DNA from: Sipunculus nudus
Taxonomy: Eukaryota > Annelida > Sipuncula > Golfingiida > Sipunculidae
Direction: 5' to 3'
DNA: 64,000 nucleotides
NCBI GenBank assembly: GCA_026874595.1
Contig: CM049310.1
Location: forward strand, 41,357,558 to 41,421,557
The notes under the pieces are model-generated. The model saw only the letters and a list, made by a program, of their open reading frames with translations. It was not told the DNA's origin and ran no database searches. A program made the position numbers and the translations under genes. This document shows positions 12,483-25,615 of this stretch, in pieces. The first letter of the stretch is position 1. Each line of letters starts with the position of its first letter.

Positions 12483-13164
12483 ATTCTATACCCCTACTGG
12501 CCCATGGACTAGATGAATTCATACTTTTCTGGCGGAGGTTGCTAAGAGCATGACGAATGATACACGCTAGCAGACTGCTGGAGACATGGATATTTCCGAT
12601 CTTCTCGCCAACGGCATGAAAATAAATATGAATTTTATCTGTTTTGATTACAGCAAGGACAGATCACATGCTATGAATACATATATAACTAATAGACATC
12701 GTCCAGCCGTAACGAAACCTACTGCGCGTCACGTGTACAATGAAAGGACTCGCTTATCTGGTCAAAGATAAGAATGTTTATTAAATGGTTGTGGAAAACA
12801 TTCTATTGTGTAATTGTGTGTATATATTTTAAAGTAGGTAACTGCTTCCATTTTTTAATTCTCACTACGTATATATGTACAGCTGCAGAATTCCATTCCG
12901 GTTTCGGACTACGTGACCAGGCAGTATTACACGCTTCCTCTCAATTTATATCCTGGCGTCAACCAGGCCCAGTGGCTACTGCACCTACGGGCCCTGTGTG
13001 CGCAATCGTTCCCATTGCTGGGTCATACCACCGAGGAACCCCCCACTCCCGAAAGGCACACTCGTATGAGAGTGAAACACGGCCGTTGGGCACGGCCTTC
13101 TCATTTAGCCTGCAGAGCGCTCACCCTAGGTGGGGGCTGACCGTGAAAAATCTCACCGCTTCGG

Positions 13165-13282
<118 letters not shown>

Positions 13283-14095
13283 CATGTATATACATATGTG
13301 ACCGCAGATAATGGAACCACATGAGATTCTAATTGCTATTGAAGATATAAAGATGTACAAGTTTTGAATGATTCCTCTAAAATGTTATTAAAGAAAAGAA
13401 TACAGATTTTCCATCTTATATTTGCGGGGATATTTACGCTGTGAGCTCTTCTAAATATTATTGACTAAGTCTTGGTATTCGACTGTCTGTCAGTTTCTAC
13501 GACGGGACCTCTGCAGTAAGAAAAAACACCGTAGCTCACGTGAGATGACCGAGCTGGCGAGAATATAACAAGAGGACAAAAATAATCGCCTCGGCAACGG
13601 ACACGTGATCTGTCATCGGTCTGAAGTCCTCTCATCCGAGTTAGCCGCGAAGCATTGTTGTTTATATTTTGTGTTATGAAACCAAGGAAACATTTATCAG
13701 GGACGTGACGGAGGGGCCTGCCAAACCTTGTTGGCTGTTGCAAAATATTAAACCATAAGTATTAGAGCTGGCGGGTTTTCCTTTTATTGAATTTTACAAA
13801 ACCTTGTCGAATCACCATAAAGATTCTGGGGATTTAATGACAGGCCAAAACATTTTGTGTAATATAATTTATAGTGAAAATTAACGAGCAAACCTTTTAG
13901 CGTTAGTTTTTTCTTAACCATCGAAGAAAATTTGTTTAATAGTGTTTCATAAATTAAACGCTTTAAAAATAATTTTAAAAAGTTTATTTATCGAAAAGCG
14001 AATGTCACATGTGGCATAAATTATGCATCTATATTACAGTATGAATTTCAAAACTGATTATTGAATAAAACCATGTCCAGCCACTCATACAATAT

Positions 14096-14100
14096 ATATA

Positions 14101-14152
<52 letters not shown>
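14096..14152. repeat. (TA)n microsatellite
   Basis: TA run with a short imperfect start. Confidence 0.93.
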
Positions 14153-14157
<5 letters not shown>

Positions 14158-15011
14158 CTCGTATGATCATTTTTCGTTAATATATATTACTCTCACATAT
14201 GCAATAATGATATACTACCTTTAGGCTCTATTGTACCGCCTGCTCTACAATATTCTTTGATTTATTAGGATGTATTGGACTTCATATCAAAGGCACGCAA
14301 GAAATCCATACATCTCGATATTTTGTGCTTGGTGAACTGTAAACCTGGACCGAGATAGTCTCTACGGGGGCCAATGAACATTCCTTCGTGATATAATCTT
14401 CTGTCTCTGGGAATATTTGCATATAGTAATATCTTTTCAATAGGAAAGGCTTCTTTCCTGGCCTTTTGATTTTAGAAATTATCATATACTGAGGTATATC
14501 TGCCTAACAATGGTATAAGATAATGTATGCAGTTGCAATTATCTGCTGTAAAATAACCTGGTCAATTTTTGCGATGTTGCCATAAGTCATCGTCAGCTTC
14601 ACTCATAACAGCTTCCAGCTAAATTACCTGTAATTTTGAACATATATATCTGGTCTGATGTGGTCTTAAAATACGTGTAGTGTTTCTTTGAGTTAACTGG
14701 ACATCTGCTGACAGACCGATAAAAATAAATATCTCATGTAGATTCTGTTTACAACACCTGGACAAGATAAAGTATTGGATTTTTAAATACTGGATCTATA
14801 TTCCGCAGGGAAAAAAAATGACCTACAATACATATGATACACGAATGTTAAAAAATCGTTATCAACGTATACCCGGCAGCAAATTACAGTTAGTAATTAT
14901 ATTTGCCAGTAAAATATGTAAAACATAACGGGATCCAATGCCAGGAAGGGCGTCACTGAAAAAGGAACTTCTTTATTTGCACATATTACCGGTCTGTCCG
15001 GTGAAAGGGGT

Positions 15012-15103
15012 AAATCCCTGATATTTGCATATTATTACGTCACATGACAATTATTTAATGGACCTGGCGGTTCCCCCTGATATTTGGCATATTTGTGCGT
15101 CAC
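15012..15103. repeat. Local duplication containing octamer and CRE-like words
   Basis: The block 15012-15043 (ccctgatatttgcatatt…acgtcac) recurs with changes at 15071-15103. Copy one contains ATTTGCAT (octamer-like) and TTACGTCA (CRE-like). Regulatory function is inference; no flanking gene was found. Confidence 0.5.
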
Positions 15104-16175
15104 GCTTTAGATCAAAGGTGGGAAGGACTGAATGACACGTTTAAACCAAACCAAACACCCAGTATCGCGGTTAAGCCATGACACATTACGCCTTCAGTTC
15201 AGCTCAGTAGCGGCAAATCTTCTCAACAAATCTGTGACAACGGATTACCATTTTTATAGCATAACTTAGCAAAATGCTTCCATCATATGTTTTCATATAG
15301 GCTATGTTTGAATTAACCTGGAAATGCAGATTCTTGACATTATTCCAGTATCACCTGCGACGGAAAACCTTATACTTAAGCAGTTCTGGTAGGGCTTATA
15401 TAATAAATTATGAAACAGTTATAATTTTTAATATTCTTACTGATGTTCCCGTTTATAAACTGAGTGCACAGTAATTGGTAGTCTATATCATTGGTTGTTT
15501 CTTAAGGTTCATGATTATGTAAGTTTCAGTTTTTTCTTCTACCACCATTTATTCCATGCTGCCTATTTAGTTGAAAAAGAAGATCCTGAAATCCCTTGAT
15601 CAACAACAGTTGTAACATCCTGAATATGGGTGAACTCAAATGCGCCATATTAGTCAAATTAATATTTCTTCAAATTCATTTATAAAACAGTTTTATGCAT
15701 TTATTCTAATATTAATGTCCTTGTTCCTCGTGTTATGCACATGTGACCCGAGAACCCCTGTTCAGGTTTATCCGTTTAAATCGTTTCTAACTATAATGCC
15801 TGCCGAGTGCTTTCGAACCTCTCCATAATGACAGGTCTGTACCAGCGTGACCGGGATTTTACAGAGTAGAAACACGAACTCTCCATTTCTGTAGTCATAA
15901 AACGTCAGTATCAGAAGTTTTATTTTACTGAGGTGTGACCCGGTGATTTCTGAAACTGACAGGAGATTTGATTACACAAAAACGTATGCCTCGCATGGCG
16001 GCCGATTCAATTGATCACCCGATTGGGAAATCAGTCAGATGAGATTTTTCTGAAATTTAACTGACACGATTAGACTTGTATATTTTGATTGGCTGTGCTA
16101 GACATGTATTGTGTGTCGATGATATTATTTTAGGCTCAGGCCCGAATTCTTCGTTAATTGTTACGACAAGCACCT

Positions 16176-16183
16176 TGACGTCA
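16176..16183. promoter_or_regulatory. Perfect CRE palindrome TGACGTCA
   Basis: Exact match to the CREB/ATF full-site consensus. A second exact copy lies at 19927-19934. Neither is next to a recognised gene, so chance or repeat origin is possible. Confidence 0.3.
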
Positions 16184-16989
16184 GAACTATAATTCCAATA
16201 AATCCAAATTTCCCAAACCACCTTTGGCACACTTGAAAGAGTATTAGAGCATGTATATTGGTATTGGTTTTAACGACCTGATTTTGGCCAAATATAAAAC
16301 TTTCAATTAGTAACTCTACCTCACTGACTTTATCAGTGATTGCAATTGACTTGGAAAGAAATATGTACAGAAGGTAAATGGATAATCTTAAAATAATGTA
16401 ATTTAATCAGTTCGGTTGAGTTTTATAATTATCGATTATAATGTTTAATTGTCGATTATATTTTTTCTCCTTCTTCTGCTCGTGTCCGCACAAGATCTTA
16501 TATCTCCAATTAGATTGGTTATAAAAAATGACCTTATGACACAATATTAGTCATACGTGACAGATTTGCTATGCTATTTATTTTTGACCTCGAACTGATC
16601 TCAAAGATCGTACACTCCTAAGCCGATTCCCCATTATCACCCAGACCACCATTTCAAGTGTTCACTCGGCGATTGCAAACGTCTGTTTTCTTTGCCGTTG
16701 TCTGTCCAAATCGTAAGGGCATATTTCTTATGAATGACGTCCCTACGACCAAGCTCGTACATCCTCTCCGAGCACTGTATCCTCAAGATCGTACCGAGAC
16801 GACATAGGTACTGATATACTTGATTGGCCCGGCAGTCTGGTGCAGAATGAGAACAATTCTAGGTATGAAATTCACTCTTCATCTTTCACAGTTTTTTTCA
16901 TCATGTGCATCTGTATATATTTATGTATTTCATATAGGAATTGCAGTAATCGTATAGAGTATTACAATTCGGGGTATCTCTGAGTAATC

Positions 16990-18720
16990 TTGCTCAGACG
17001 TCTCAGATGTCCTGAGAAGAAAGCAATATTACGCCTTCTGCGCAGCTTCTTCCAGGGCATGCTTTGAGAGACTCTGAATGAATAGTGGACCATATTTGCA
17101 CAGAAAGCTCACCTTTGCGCGGACAACGGCACTACAGGTCTATGAAGCCCTGAAGGCAACACACCACCCTTCCTACCAGGTCCAGAATCCGTTTCGCAAT
17201 TCACACGGACAGGTGGTCGATACATTTTCCGTACAGTCCAAGACTGACCAACTCTTATCATCCCACAACAACCACTAAAACATCCATAGAGGAGAATTAA
17301 ACCCTAAAAGTGACTTATCCAACCGTTGAACAGCTGAAAGATTTATATGTGACGGTAATTTGCGAAATTCCTCCGAGGGGTTGGAAGCATGGGGCTCATG
17401 GTTAAACATTTAAACTAAGGCAGCTCTGTTCCAGCTGCTCTTTGCCAGGGAGCAAGGAATAAATACAACAAACCCTCCTTGGTCAGCATTATCCTGCACA
17501 AAAGCAAGGTAGAACAGTTAGACTGATTAAGCAACCGACGAGTAACACTTTTGTTCATGGCAGGCATTTTCTCACGAGAGTTCTCCTGAACAGACTCGCA
17601 GAAGAACTCTTGCCAAAGGGGCGGTGTGGCTTAGGAGCCGACAGACGCACCGCTGGCATGGTCTTCATACTCCGGTAGACCAAGAGAAATGTCACGAACA
17701 GAACATGGGACTGAAAGTGACATTTGCCAACCTACTCAAAGGGCGTGTAACAAATGGAACAAACGGGTGTCCCAGAGGCTCCTCAGCTTGGTCATCTGGC
17801 TACATGAAGATCGCTTTGGACAGACTATTACAAACTTATATTTGTCGTTCTGTAAAGCTGTTACAGTTGTGACTCAAGACGCTTAACTGAAGAACAGCAT
17901 TTGTAAAAATGTTAAGGTTTTGTTATTTTTCTGTGTCATGTCACTGAGAGAAAACGGTGTGATTGTTTAAGGATGAAAGTGTTGACTTATTAAACCACCA
18001 GGATAAACTATACTCGATATTTAATCAAAAGTAGTTAAATGTAAAATGGATGCTATATGTCAGATGTAATATAGATAACTAGTTTAAATAAAACGGGTCG
18101 TTTATAAAATCGTAAAATAAATAGGCTTTCAGGTTAGTTTAAGCCAGCCAACATTTTGCAAGCCGAGCCACGAAACTCTGCCTACTACTTAAGCCAGCCG
18201 TCTTTATGTCCAAGCCAGCAGCACTTGTGTGGTTACTTAGGCTCCTGGCTCAATGGAGGAGGCCTTCATTATCGAGACTCTGGTGTTTAAGACATAGCTA
18301 AAATTGAAACTGAGGTACACTCGAGGATGGAGGATCATCGTCCACCAAAGATTGTGCTGTACCTTGAACTGACCGATGGCCTGCCTTACAGATGGACATC
18401 CAAGAGAAAATAGAGTCTCTGAAGGAAAAACTTCAGGCTTGTAGCAATGGCCATCGCCATTTGTCAACATTTGGCACTTATAACGGGACCTGTCGATGAT
18501 CGATCCTTTCTCTTCTCTCAAGAACATCCGCAGGGCCACCCTTGAGGATAAGAGAAGAAGAACCGAAACCCTTTAATGACTTCCCCTTGTAGCCGCTGCG
18601 ACTGGGCCTGCATTTCCCGCACTGACCTTGTCGGGCACCGTATCAACGAGCGTGTAGCATCCGTGGGCAGCCCCTTCTCAAGACTTGGTTCGGGTAGTTA
18701 AAACCATGCGCGATAGGACG
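16990..18720 (+). pseudogene. Heavily decayed LINE reverse-transcriptase ORF with C-terminal finger
   Basis: Plus-strand translation, jumping between frames, gives successive blocks of one LINE ORF2 type that I recognise from mollusc genomes. First is a pre-RT block (17120-17220: TALQVYEALKA, PSYQVQNPFRNSHGQVV). An RT core follows (17325-17345 LPTVEQLKDLY; 17560-17670 FLTRVLLNRLAEELLPKG and DRRTAGMVF). Then a post-RT block (about 18320-18420: RMEDHRPPKIVLYLEL) continues in a second frame to about 18500. Last is a C-terminal C-x2-C-x3-C…GH finger at about 18592-18650 (CSRCDWACISR). Many stops and frameshifts interrupt it, and most of the palm domain including the expected YxDD box appears to be lost between about 17880 and 18130. 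No tail or target duplication was identified. Confidence 0.75.
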
Positions 18721-21700
18721 CAGCAACTGGTGTCAATAATTCTGGATATCGCCGCAGCATGAATTGGGTCTGGACGTTTTATAAATGTAAAGTACATGCA
18801 GGGGCTTTTCATGGATAGGGCTGTCATTTATCACGATTTTTAGTATCCACAACTAATCTTTCCCCTCAACAAGAAATATACTCCGGAATGATGTCATTTC
18901 AGACCAATTTTTATAACTGACATTTAAAAAAAAAGCCGAACACATACTTATCTGAATACAGTTACACACATGGTGTGTAAAAATATGCGATCTGATACCA
19001 CGTTTAAGCCTATACCCTGTAGGACGGGAGGCTTATAGGGGCTGATGAGTTTATTTTTAAATCGATATTTAGATCACAATTTTTGTTGGGGGACTTGCAT
19101 TTAAACAGCTCGTGTATCAAATTTGATAAAAAAATTATGCAATACTTCTGCCAGGTTCTTTTTTCATTTCGTTTGATTGGACCTTGAAGATAAAGGTCAA
19201 GGTCACGAGTTTTCGAACTCGGACGAGATATTTCTAGAATCAGTTCAACGTTGATGAAAAACCAGGGACCCTTGGAACACGTGGCTCAGCAGATATTTGG
19301 AATATTTTATCAAATGCAAATTATACTTATTCCTTTTTTTGTTTCATATATATTAGCAATTTAAAATCTAAGAGGAAATGGCCCTGCTAAAATAAAATTC
19401 TTTAAATTATAGAATAATGGACATGAGCCAAAGTCTGTTAATAATATTTAATTTATTAACTGAAATAAAATATGAGAGAGAGAGAGAGAAACTGTGAAAG
19501 TTACCACAGACAGCCTGGCCTAGCTCACCTAGACAGAGGGAGCTAGTAGGGAGTGAAGTGATGAAGACATAACAGCCTGGGGAGCTGAGGGCTAGCTTTA
19601 GCACACTGCATACCACTTTTCTCTCGTCTGGTTTGAAGTAAACAATACTTGACATGGTGCTTAAAATCTTGAATAAAATCTACAGTTTTGGATCAATTGG
19701 TCTAAAAGAACAAAAAAAAAAAAAAAAAAAAAATGCCACCAACGCGACGCTACCGTTAGACCCAACCCATGTGACACATTTTTATAATAAAGCACGACTT
19801 TTTTTAACTGGGCCTACATGCTACGAAGCGACAAGCATGTACAAAAAATAAGTATTTTGAAGTAAAAGTGGGAAAAGTAGGCAAAGTATAATCGCTGGAC
19901 AGCTTGAATGCATCTTAAACAACCCTTGACGTCAAGACTCGGCAGGTTCATTATCTGCTATATAATAGTGGAGGGAGTTCGAGCGACACGGCTAGACCCA
20001 CATGATTCTCTTCAATTGAGCTTATTTTAACGCTTTCCTTCACTTGGGTTAATTCCAACCCATCTACTAAATGTCACCCATCATGGTCTCAGCAGCTCCT
20101 AGCAACAAATCATGGACCTATTCTTAACCATTGCATTAGGAAGTGTGTCTCATGATAATTTAATTGCAACAAGTGATACCTTGCAATAACGCTCAGCCGA
20201 GGACTATACCTAAATGGATCGGAGATTACAAGCCTACATCCTTTATCTGACTGGTATCAGCAGCCGGTGTGATTTCATACTGCATATAGTCAAATCTCGT
20301 TATTCCAAGTATCCAAGTGGGCCAGTTTATCAAATTCAATTCAGGTAAAATTGTCAAGCATGTGGATAATTGTCAGACATGTGGATAATGTATCCCAGGA
20401 CAACGGAGTGCTCAGGAGACCATCATGAAAGCTCTGATAAATGTATGCATAAGAATTTTATTTTTGTTTAAATACAAAATAAATTCTCGTGTCAAAATGT
20501 CCCCATAGACTAGGTTCTGTTGTGTTTTTAGGCTGACGTATATGAGGTCAGGAACTAATGGAATTTTAAGTACGACTAAACGAACAAATAAAATGCACGT
20601 AACAAAAAGATGTTTCTTGGATAACACTTAAGAGATAATTTGTTTCAGGACTGCACAGATTTGCTTGTATATACTGTATATCCAGTTAACGGAAACAGGG
20701 TTACAATCACCGATATTTTTATTTGAGGTTGCACTCAAATGAAAAGTAATACCACGCATATTCAAATTCACCTAAATCCCCCCCCCCCTCCATCCCTTGT
20801 TTTTTGTTTCTAGTTAGTGCGTAATCTATGCACAAATTTTGAAGAAAACAACAACAAAAATATCACTTATCGTTATCACTTATATAGGCGTATTACTTTT
20901 AATTCAACATGGCAAGGCTGTCATTATGATCCTGTGTTTGGTCAATTATAAAATCGAATCAGGTAATACACTAAATTATTGAATCAATTTTAAAAGTATC
21001 TATGTAAACTTACTTCCTTCTAGTACGTGTGTCCAGTAGAGACTGATTCTAAGACTTCACCATAGGTAAAACTGCAAGATAACTGTCTTTGCCCAGTATC
21101 CGTCTTTGTCCTAGGAGCTGTTTTTTTTAACCTGCACCTTCACTACTATATCTATGTAGTATATCGTGATTTTACACGCTGGCTTCTACAAACTGCAGGA
21201 TTTTTGTTATGGCAGTATGCCCATAATATATATGTATAATAACCCTTAATTATCTTCAGCCCGGCAGCTAGCCCACGGATACATTCACATACAGCTGGTA
21301 TACTGAATTACAGTCCACATGGATATGACCCGGCAGCTTTAATGATCAGCGTCCTGTTCACAAATATTCATTTAAAATAACCACGGAAAGATTGAATGTG
21401 AGAACCTACAGTGAACATGTGCAACAAATTACACAAAACATATTGAAAAACCATCACACTGCACTCAAAAGAAGCATGATTGAAACATATCACATCAGTA
21501 CAATTGAATTAATACTTTTATTAAAAGTATAACAACATATTTAACCAAATATACACATGTATTTCACCTGCTTTCTTAAGTCTGTTTCATATTCATGCTA
21601 ATCTGCCCTGAGGAAATTCTGAGCAAAAATTACAGATTTCATTTGCTTATTTGCATAAAATAACTGCATATATTTATATATGATATTAAATCTTATGATT

Positions 21701-22557
21701 GACAAAGAAATGTATGAAATTTAAAATAAAACTTTGATTCTGATTACTCTTGTGCATTATAAATTATCAAAATCAACACACACAAATACACACACACACT
21801 TCTTGTGGATCAATTTTGTCACACCTGTGATACACCTGCCAATTTTAGCACTTATACATATATAGCCAAAGGCACTTATACATATTAGCAGTCTGAACTA
21901 GATATGGGACATTCATCTCAAATATTACTGACATTTATGACTAATATATCTATAATATATACTCTGCTAGTAAACCTTCCCACTATACACATTATGCATG
22001 GATAACTTTCAAATTGAGCATGAACAGGCATACATTTTAGTAGTAAGAGTAATCTGTAAAAGAAAGTGTATCACAATACAACACCGGCTGCACATTTTAG
22101 CCATTGTTATTGATATATTATATAGGCGATATATATTACGCCTGAATTATATAAAAAATATCATGTTCTAATAAAAACCTCCATGCTCATTTTTAATAAT
22201 ATATTCACAACAGTAATCACAGATATCTGTAGTACCATCGTTTTAGTGCTAATCAAACTTGAAAAGTAACCTAAATACCACTTATATACACCTAACTTTA
22301 TACATTAATAGAGAGTTAAAAAGAGTCACACTATTTTTAAAGCTATTAGTGGAATGTAATGCAATCTGCAAAACTGGCTCAATGGATCAAAATTAAATGC
22401 AAAATTTATATACAACCAAACCCATTCACAGGTTATATTATCAGAACACCTATAGTAAGATAAGAACAACAAATTTTATTAATATCTTTAAGACTTTACA
22501 AAGAAGACCAAAAAAAAGAGGGTCTTATTGAACATAAAAAGTGTGGGTACATATAAA
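18721..22557. other. Intergenic, no gene seen
   Basis: Holds a short (GA)n run at about 19474-19490, an A-run at about 19711-19733 and a perfect CRE palindrome at 19927-19934. It is strongly AT-rich from 21,000 on. No coding signature. Confidence 0.45.
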
Positions 22558-22732
22558 GTAAAACCTCACCTAATGACCACCTCAGTTTAGCAACCATCTC
22601 AAAATAAAGACCATTTGTTTTTCATCCTCGATTCTTTTTTACTCTTTCTTTAAAACCTACCTTAGACAACCACCTCGAAAATACAACCACTTTATCGAGG
22701 TCCCTTTGGTGGTTGTAATTTCAAGGTTTTAC
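22558..22732. mobile_element. pogo/Tigger-like MITE, 175 bp
   Basis: Starts with GTAAAACCTCACCTAATGAC and ends with the imperfect inverse complement (…GGTGGTTGTAATTTCAAGGTTTTAC). Termini of the AGTAAAACCTC type with internal 'accacctc' words match non-autonomous pogo/Tigger elements. No transposase. A TA target duplication is not clean because the outermost bases are changed. Confidence 0.6.
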
Positions 22733-23809
22733 AATACATAACATGTTGAGAATCAAAGGAAAATGCTGATATAAATGAGTATTTAATAGTTCTGCATAAT
22801 ATATAACTAGACAGCAAAAGCGATTGCAAACTGTTGCTGGCTTTATATTCATTGGGTTATCTTTTTTGCAATTTTCACTTCTTGTTCATTATAGGCAGAT
22901 AATATAAAAATCTGAAATATTTATTTTATCAGTCTTTGATTTATGGATAACACAATGTTTATTATTATTTATAATTTCAATCAATTGTAATCACTTTTAA
23001 GGCTATGGATAGCATAAACATTTCCACAAGTAATTTTGCCGAGGGACAAATCAGTTATGATGATGAAAAGCTGAGCTTTTTCAGGAAAGAAGGAAAAATT
23101 CAATTATATAGAAACAAAGTATGAACAAGGCTAATTAACTTCTTGCATACTTTAACCAGTGTATACCACAACCATGTTACTGATGTGAAACATATGAAAT
23201 AATGCAATACATGTGAGCAGTCATCAGGTATTTGGCATTAATGTATGACCAGGATATAGTAAAAAGAAATAACAAACACTTACTTAACTATAAGTTATTA
23301 TTATGATAAAGGTATTTGTGTCTAGGTGTCAGTTTTTGATATTTATATCACTAGATATCCATGTCATGATATCTTATTTTCATGAATTATAAATATTATA
23401 TATTTCACATGATTACATATTTAATATAATTATATATATATATATATAAGAATAAACAAACCAATGTAAACACTGTATAAGAATACATAACAAGGCCTAC
23501 AGGCCTAATGCGAACCTGTACAAAGTTTGGGAGTATCAATGGAGGTTTTTTTTTTAAATTTAATATTGATCCTCTTACTTCCTGCATATCTACCTTAGTC
23601 ATTATGATTTCAGCAAAATGGATGTTTCGGACCTGCAAGTTTCAGACTAGGACATTTCAAAACTAGGATATAGGTAGTCCACAAGCAACTATGTGTATTC
23701 ACAGAAATCAGAGTGGGACGAGTGAAGTGAGGCATGGATTAATAGGCAAGGGGAATAGTGAGAGGTGTGTTGCATATTAGCATGGATGTCTGCAGCATAA
23801 ACATAAATG
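22733..23809. other. Intergenic, no gene seen
   Basis: AT-rich, with a short (TA)n run at about 23431-23449. Nothing recognised. Confidence 0.45.
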
Positions 23810-24520
23810 TAGGTATGCCAACTGTCATAAAATCAAGAATATTGTCCAGGATGTATAAACCTGCAAAATTTCAGGTGGATAAGTCAAACCACTTCTGAAA
23901 TATGAGTGATTTTATCCCAAGGCAGATAAACAGATGGATGCTGTGCATAAGTGGTTGCAGGTGGCGCCATCACTTTTGCCTATGATGAAGAGCTATGTGA
24001 GATCTATACACATGCAAAATTTTGGCCTAATCGGTCAAATGGTTTCCAAGATATGAGCTTGGATGTCGGCAGAGTAAACGTAAATGTAGGAGGCGCCACC
24101 TGTCATACAATCGAGAAAGCTGTCCAGGATGTATAAACCTGCAAAATTTTAGGTGGATAAGTCAAACCACTTCTGAGATAAGAGTGATTTTATCCCAAGG
24201 CAGATGAACAGATGGACGCTGTGCATAAGTGGTTGCAGGTGGTGCCACCACTTTTGCCTATAATGAAGAGCTATGTGAGATCTATACACATGTAAAATTT
24301 TGGCCCAATCGGTCAAATGGTTCCCAAGATATGAGCTTGGATGTCTGCTGAGTAAACGTGAATGTAGGTGGCACCACCTGTCATACAATCAAGAAAGCAT
24401 TCCAGGATGTATAAACCTGCAAAATTTCAGTTGGATAAGTCAAACCACTGCCGAGATATGAGTAATTTTATCCCAAGGCAGATGAATTGATGGTCGCTGT
24501 GCAAAAATCTAAGAAAATGC
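23810..24520. repeat. 278-bp tandem repeat, about 2.5 copies
   Basis: The phrase 'ccaggatgtataaacctgca' occurs at 23846, 24124 and 24402, exactly 278 bp apart, with the whole interval conserved at high identity. Open frames across it (23951-24136 plus, 24149-24388 minus) follow from the repeat and resemble no protein I know. Confidence 0.92.
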
Positions 24521-24733
24521 AGTTAGAAAAAAAATAAACAAATGATGACTGATTATTTGCAAAAAATTTGGTGACGCTAGTTCCTGCCATTTTTGAGATA
24601 GGTATGGTTTGCTAAAGACGACGCCCGACGGACGACGCCACACCATTGCATAAGCTCACAGATTCGCTAAAAATGCAAACCAAGTTTTTTCAAACAGCTG
24701 AAAGATATAGTTCCAATAATCTGGGAATTCTGC

Positions 24734-24826
24734 GTCTAGACATTGTGTCTAGACATTGTGTCTAGACATTGTGTCTAGATGTCTAGACGCTGTGTATAGA
24801 CGTCTAGACACATTGTCTAGACACCC
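24734..24826. repeat. 13-bp minisatellite built on TCTAGA
   Basis: Three or more copies of gtctagacattgt are followed by degenerate and inverted copies ending in acacattgtctagac. Because each unit contains the palindrome GTCTAGAC, the tract can fold back on itself. Confidence 0.9.
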
Positions 24827-25395
24827 ACTAGAGCCAGGTCAGTTGCCATGGTGATGTCTGGACCCCACCTGTTTGTACTGAGTGACCTCTTGCTTGACTG
24901 CTGAAATTAAGCATGTTGTCAAATCTGTTTTCACACACAGAAAGCCTTTTTCAATTGGCTACAATGCTTTTTTAAAGCTGTATTTACCCAATCTATTTTT
25001 ATAAAACTGGCAGAACCCCACCATAGACTAATTCTTGTAAAGTTTAAACCAATCAGCTAAACAGTTTCATCATAAATCAGTGTATAAGCTAGAAGAGTTT
25101 ACAATTACATTTTCGCTTGTAAAAAACAGATCAATGTAGGTGACGCCACTAATACCTCAATTTCAGATATGACATATGTGACAAAAATTGGTATAAAATT
25201 TGGTGATTATAGCTCTAGCCGTTTCTGAGATTTTAATTTTAGTGTGCTCTTTTGGACAGATCACTAAGTTCAACCTCCTGGAACTCAGCCAAAAATCTCC
25301 GAACTGGAACCATTCGAACAAACTTGAGAGAGATTGTTCCAGGGATCATTTCTGTGAAATATTGGATAATTTGGCAGGACAGTTTCGGAGAAGAA

Positions 25396-25521
25396 GATTT
25401 TAAAAGCTTTTTTAGCTTTTTCCCTAAAAAATTTCAGAGAAAATGCATGTAGAAAAAAGATTTTAAAAGCTTTTTTAGCTTTTTCCCTAAAAAATTTCAG
25501 AGAAAATGCATGTAGAAAAAA
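25396..25521. repeat. 63-bp tandem duplication
   Basis: The unit beginning gattttaaaagcttttttag at 25396 is repeated almost exactly from 25459, ending in an A-run. Confidence 0.93.
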
Positions 25522-25615
25522 AAATAAACAAAATCCGATAGAGTTTTTCAGAAAACTGATTGTTTGAAAAAAATTTGGTGATGCTAGCTCCTGCCCTTTT
25601 TGAGATAGCTATGGT

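Larger units (their letters stand above)
14153..16985. other. Intergenic, no gene seen
   Basis: No protein-like frame was recognised. It has a locally duplicated block at 15012-15103 (separate entry) and one perfect TGACGTCA palindrome at 16176-16183. The last part is adjacent to the decayed LINE on the plus strand. Confidence 0.45.
24525..25615. repeat. Direct repeat pair about 1 kb apart
   Basis: The segment at about 24510-24610 (…agaaaaaaaataaacaaa…atttggtgacgctagttcctgcc…tttgagatag) recurs at about 25500-25612. Between them lie a palindromic minisatellite, a 'gacgacgcccgacggacgac' tract (about 24618-24637) and a 63-bp duplication. It may mark a larger dispersed repeat that duplicated locally. 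Confidence 0.65.
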
